Shown piece by piece: positions 61,044 to 64,000 of a stretch of 64,000 nt of DNA. Within the stretch, counting starts at the first letter, position 1, and each line of letters starts with the position of its first letter. The position numbers were made by a program, and so were the translations under genes. This DNA comes from Thermomicrobiales bacterium (GTDB taxonomy: Bacteria; Chloroflexota; Chloroflexia; Thermomicrobiales; UBA6265). The notes below the pieces were generated by a model. That model made no database searches. It worked only from the letters and a program-made list of their open reading frames with translations, and was not told the DNA's origin. The stretch is taken from positions 1 to 64,000 of the forward strand of contig JAMLHN010000014.1 in the NCBI GenBank assembly GCA_023957115.1, read 5' to 3'.

Positions 61044-62357
61044 TTACTCGCTGTATTCCCAATCCGGCGGCGCCTGCTCGATGAGCTCTGCCCAGCTATC
61101 GGCGACGTCGTTCAGGGCGTCCTGCGGAGAGCTTTGCTCCGACATGGCGGACGAAAGTCCTTCGCCAAGTCCGATGAAGAGCTCGAGCCATTGCGGCAAA
61201 CCCGGGGTGAACGGCTTGCCGACATCATACGAATCGACCACTCCGGCCAGATAGGGCTGCGCCTCGAGTGTGGCGGGTTCGAGCCAGACCGTCTTGCGCG
61301 GGCTCTCCTCGTTGAATTCGTTTAACAGCGCCGGAGCGGTTTCCAGACCGGTGCAATACGCGATGTAGTCGAACGCCGCCTGCTGGTTCTGGCTCGTATT
61401 GAAGATGGCGAAGTTGTGCTGCGTGAAGTTGCCGGTGCCGTTCTCCGGATAGGGCGCGACGTCCCAGTTGCCAACGATCTGGGAGGCATCCGGATCGTCG
61501 AGCATTGGCAGAATGAAGCTGGCCCAACCTTCGAGCACCGCGACATCGCCGTTGAGGAAGGCATTGGAGGCGTCCGGATTGTCCCACCCGAGGATGCCCG
61601 GCGGTGAATACGCCTTCATCTCGTCGTAGAGCTGGGTGAGGGCGGCCACGCCATCATCGCCATTGATTTGCGGCTGCCAGTCGGGCGAGAGGAGTGCGGC
61701 GCCACGTGACCAATACCGCGCCAGGAAGAGCTTGGTGAGCTGCGCGGTGACCCCTGCAAAACCGAGACCGTAGGTGGTGTCGTTCGTGTGGGCCGCGAGC
61801 ACCTCATCGTACTCCGCCCAGGTGGTCGGAAACTCGGAGATCAGGTCGGTGCGGTAGAAGACCCACGATGCGCCAACGCGGATCGGGAGTCCGTAACGTA
61901 CACCTTCCTGACCGCCGGCCACGCCTTCGCCGTACTTGTAAACCGGCTCGAAAAAGCCCTCCATATCGTAACCAGCAGCTTCGATCAAATCATTGAGCGG
62001 CAACAGGGAGGGATAGATGGTGTACTGGAACTCGATGTCATTGCAGAAGATGTCGTACTGCGGGGTACCGGCCGCAAGATCGGCCTGCAGCTTCGGCATC
62101 GTCTGTTCCCACGGCTGGAAGTCCCATTCGACCGTGGCGCCAGTTTGCTCCTGGAAGTCCTGGGCGAACTGCTCGACCGCCGGATTCCAAGCGGTCCCGG
62201 CCAGACCCAGCGCGCGAATGGTCACGCCTTCGTAGGCGCCCTCTTGCGCCCGGATCGTTCCTGGCCGTAGTCCCCCAAAGCCTCCGAGGGCCGCCGCACC
62301 TCCGGTGGCTCCGGCGATCTTGAGCATGTCACGCCGGGAAAGTCCCTTCTGGATCAT
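61044..62357 (-). CDS. Extracellular sugar-binding protein of an ABC importer
   Basis: 437 residues from ATG at 62357, with AGGAAAGGA upstream. Tat leader GLSRRDMLKIAGATGGAAAL. Mature segments: VTIRALGLAGTAWNPAVEQF, FQEQTGATVEWDFQPWEQTM, YDIFCNDIEFQYTIYPSLLP and ASNAFLNGDVAVLEGWASFI. UgpB/MalE-type fold. It is transcribed after the M81 gene and before two permeases and an ATPase. Confidence 0.9.
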   Translation of the reverse strand: MIQKGLSRRDMLKIAGATGGAAALGGFGGLRPGTIRAQEGAYEGVTIRALGLAGTAWNPAVEQFAQDFQEQTGATVEWDFQPWEQTMPKLQADLAAGTPQYDIFCNDIEFQYTIYPSLLPLNDLIEAAGYDMEGFFEPVYKYGEGVAGGQEGVRYGLPIRVGASWVFYRTDLISEFPTTWAEYDEVLAAHTNDTTYGLGFAGVTAQLTKLFLARYWSRGAALLSPDWQPQINGDDGVAALTQLYDEMKAYSPPGILGWDNPDASNAFLNGDVAVLEGWASFILPMLDDPDASQIVGNWDVAPYPENGTGNFTQHNFAIFNTSQNQQAAFDYIAYCTGLETAPALLNEFNEESPRKTVWLEPATLEAQPYLAGVVDSYDVGKPFTPGLPQWLELFIGLGEGLSSAMSEQSSPQDALNDVADSWAELIEQAPPDWEYSE

Positions 62358-62447
62358 GTTCGTTCGTCCTTTCCTCGTAGGCGGATTGCTCCGCCGGCTC
62401 TATCAGGTACGGACGCGACCTGCGTCCGGAAACCCCAATTTAGAAAA

Positions 62448-62512
62448 AGGTCCAGGGTCCTGCGTCCAGAGCAACGAACGTCATAAGCACTGGACATCGG
62501 ACTCTGGGCTAA
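62448..62512. repeat. Heptamer repeats at the end of the M81 gene
   Basis: GGTCCAG, GGTCCTG, CGTCCAG, AGCAACG, AACGTCA, TAAGCAC, TGGACAT, CGGACTC, TGGGCTA. The last unit supplies the stop codon of the M81 frame (TAG on the minus strand at 62509-62511). Confidence 0.7.
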
Positions 62513-64000
62513 CCAGCACCCCCGCTCACGATGGGATTGCAAGTGAACGTCATCTCTGGATCGAGTGGAAAGATCGGACGTGGCACCTTGTCCCACGGAA
62601 GCGCGACGATATGGTCGCTACTCATACCCGGGCTGTCGAGCATGATGCTCCGCCGTGCGAAGGGATAGCCGGCCCGGAACTGAATGGCCGATTTCACGAC
62701 CACGATCTGCGCGTCCTTCGGTTCGAGCCCGGCCGCACGGTAAAGCTCGGGATCGACCGTCATGACCGAATTGCTGACGATGAGAACATGGACATTGCCG
62801 GCCCGCACCACCGCGCTCGGCCCCATATCCTGCGCTACCCCGGTGTAACCCTCGCCGCCGAAACGGAACGAGGCCGGCCCCGCGAAGTCGACCGTGCCGG
62901 TGAGCTCGACCGGCTGGTTGAAGATGTTGTCGAGCTTGCCGCCCACCATCAGCTTGACGGTCGCGCCCACGCCAGCGGCAATGGCGGCCTCGGCGCTTTC
63001 CGCATCGCGCACGAAGACGAGCGCCGGTTTCTCCGGATTGGCCTCCAGCAATGCGGCAACGACCGCGGTAGCGTCGCCGGGAGAACCGGCGCCGGTACCG
63101 TCCGCGCAATCGGAAAGCACGACCGGACCGCTCGGTTCGGCCAGTGCCAGCCGGATCGCCTCGGCAATCGGCACGAGCTCGATTTCCATGAAGGCGTCGC
63201 GTTCGTGCCAGCAGGCATTTGCCAGATCGCAGGCGAGCGTGCGGGCTCGTTTCGGATCGTCATCGGTGACGACCACGGTGGCGAAGCCCATTTCGTCGAT
63301 ATCGAGCCAGGGCTGGACCGCCGCAACATTGGCCGAGAGGACCCCGGGGTGTGTTTCCAGCTCCTTCGTGGCATCCTGCAGGCGTTTGAACGGCCCGGGA
63401 AGATGGTGGATATGCGTCGACGCGGGAACGACCATGGGGATCTTGACGAAGGCCATCGCCGGTTTCGCGCCTTGCTGCACGATGGCCGTCATGACGCGCG
63501 CCCCCCGCTCGCCGGTATCGCGTTGATCGATATGGGGCGAGGTCTTGAAGCCCACCAGCGCATCGGCGTATTCGGCCATGCGCGCGGTCAGGTTGGCGTG
63601 CAGATCGTAGGTCGCAACCACCGGGATATCGGGGCCGACCAGTTCCCGGATTGCGCCCAACGTGTTGGCATCGGGGCTGTCGTCGCTTTCGGTAACCATC
63701 GCGCCATGAAGCGCGATCAGCACGCCGTCCAGCTTGCCGGCATTGGCAATGCCATCGAGGAGCTCGCCCAGCAGCTGGTTGTAGGTCGCGTCTTCGACCT
63801 TGCCGCCGGACATGGCAAAGGTTGCCAGAATGGGTACCGGCTCGATTCCAGCATCGGTCAAAACACGCAGGAAGCCGTCGATCTCGGAGTTCGTGCCACC
63901 CAAACCTTCGATCAGGGCCGGACCGGTCCAGTAATGCCAGGTCTCGAAATCCGCCATCGTGGTCGGACGGGGAACAAAGGTATTCGTTTCCTGTTTGAGC
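62509..64000 (-). CDS. M81-family (MlrC-like) metallopeptidase-type protein, 5' end outside the window
   Basis: At least 497 residues. Beyond the internal Met at 63957 the frame stays open to the window edge and reads QETNTFVPRPTTMADFETW, the N-terminal QETNTF-motif of the M81 family, so the true start is just outside. Other motifs: GVLIALHGAMVTESDDSPDA, VVATYDLHANLTARMAEYAD, MVVPASTHIHHLPGPFKRL, VVLSDCADGTGAGSPGDATA and IVSNSVMTVDPELYRAAGLE. MlrC of the microcystin pathway cleaves a linear peptide; most relatives are uncharacterised and linked to ABC transporters. The likely role is hydrolysis of an imported compound. Confidence 0.88.
   Translation of the reverse strand, partial: LKQETNTFVPRPTTMADFETWHYWTGPALIEGLGGTNSEIDGFLRVLTDAGIEPVPILATFAMSGGKVEDATYNQLLGELLDGIANAGKLDGVLIALHGAMVTESDDSPDANTLGAIRELVGPDIPVVATYDLHANLTARMAEYADALVGFKTSPHIDQRDTGERGARVMTAIVQQGAKPAMAFVKIPMVVPASTHIHHLPGPFKRLQDATKELETHPGVLSANVAAVQPWLDIDEMGFATVVVTDDDPKRARTLACDLANACWHERDAFMEIELVPIAEAIRLALAEPSGPVVLSDCADGTGAGSPGDATAVVAALLEANPEKPALVFVRDAESAEAAIAAGVGATVKLMVGGKLDNIFNQPVELTGTVDFAGPASFRFGGEGYTGVAQDMGPSAVVRAGNVHVLIVSNSVMTVDPELYRAAGLEPKDAQIVVVKSAIQFRAGYPFARRSIMLDSPGMSSDHIVALPWDKVPRPIFPLDPEMTFTCNPIVSGGAG

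Noticed and set aside
1..64000. tRNA or rRNA genes
   Set aside because: I looked for T-arm GTTCRANNC strings with matching acceptor stems in the gaps and saw none; a covariance search would be decisive.

Overview
The window looks like a high-GC, Gram-positive-type (monoderm) bacterium, most likely a Chloroflexota of the Thermomicrobia kind. Grounds: many Tat-type lipid-independent binding proteins, two F420-type luciferase-like oxidoreductases, an LPxTG-anchored surface protein, a coproporphyrin-dependent heme operon ending in hemQ, and GC-rich codon use. Taxonomy is inferred from gene style only; no rRNA or tRNA gene was found.

Layout. 0-5.7 kb: an ECF sigma factor with an anti-sigma-like membrane partner, an MFS transporter, a Rdx/SelW-like protein and an rRNA cytosine methyltransferase. 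6.1-11.2 kb: a ribose-type ABC sugar locus (binding protein, two TIM-barrel proteins, ATPase, and a permease broken by three frameshifts). 11.2-13.4 kb: a decayed region with an Abi_2-type abortive-infection pseudogene and an intact KilA-N gene with its own promoter and terminator. 13.7-20.8 kb: heme operon hemH-hemC-hemD-hemB-hemE-hemY-hemQ. 21-28 kb: an LLM oxidoreductase, exported proteins, a small molybdenum cluster (Mop, two Oxidored_molyb proteins, a ModA-like protein), a phosphoesterase and an O-methyltransferase. 28-39 kb: two-domain multicopper oxidase, alcohol dehydrogenase, UspA, histidine kinase/response regulator, a bacterial PH-domain pair, a DoxX-like membrane protein and Tag glycosylase. 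39-43.4 kb: a GntR-regulated sugar ABC operon. 43.7-50.7 kb: a frameshifted iron-siderophore binding protein, an Asp/Glu-racemase-superfamily enzyme, a double GNAT, a Gfo/Idh/MocA dehydrogenase, one solitary CRISPR-like repeat, a HicAB-like pair and a second LLM enzyme. 50.9-55.7 kb and 57.7-64 kb: two more complete sugar ABC systems, the latter linked to an M81 (MlrC-like) protein cut by the window edge. Between them lie a surface protein with four cystine-knot-like modules and an aldo/keto reductase.

Two themes stand out. First, the strain invests heavily in carbohydrate import: four ABC systems, each with local enzymes. Second, the intergenic space is filled with degenerate repeats of exact 7-bp period in three sequence families, plus a REP-like palindromic element. 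They sit directly at gene ends and in places have been translated into protein C-termini. The most unusual single gene is the sortase-anchored protein with four six-cysteine modules (55.6-56.4 kb).
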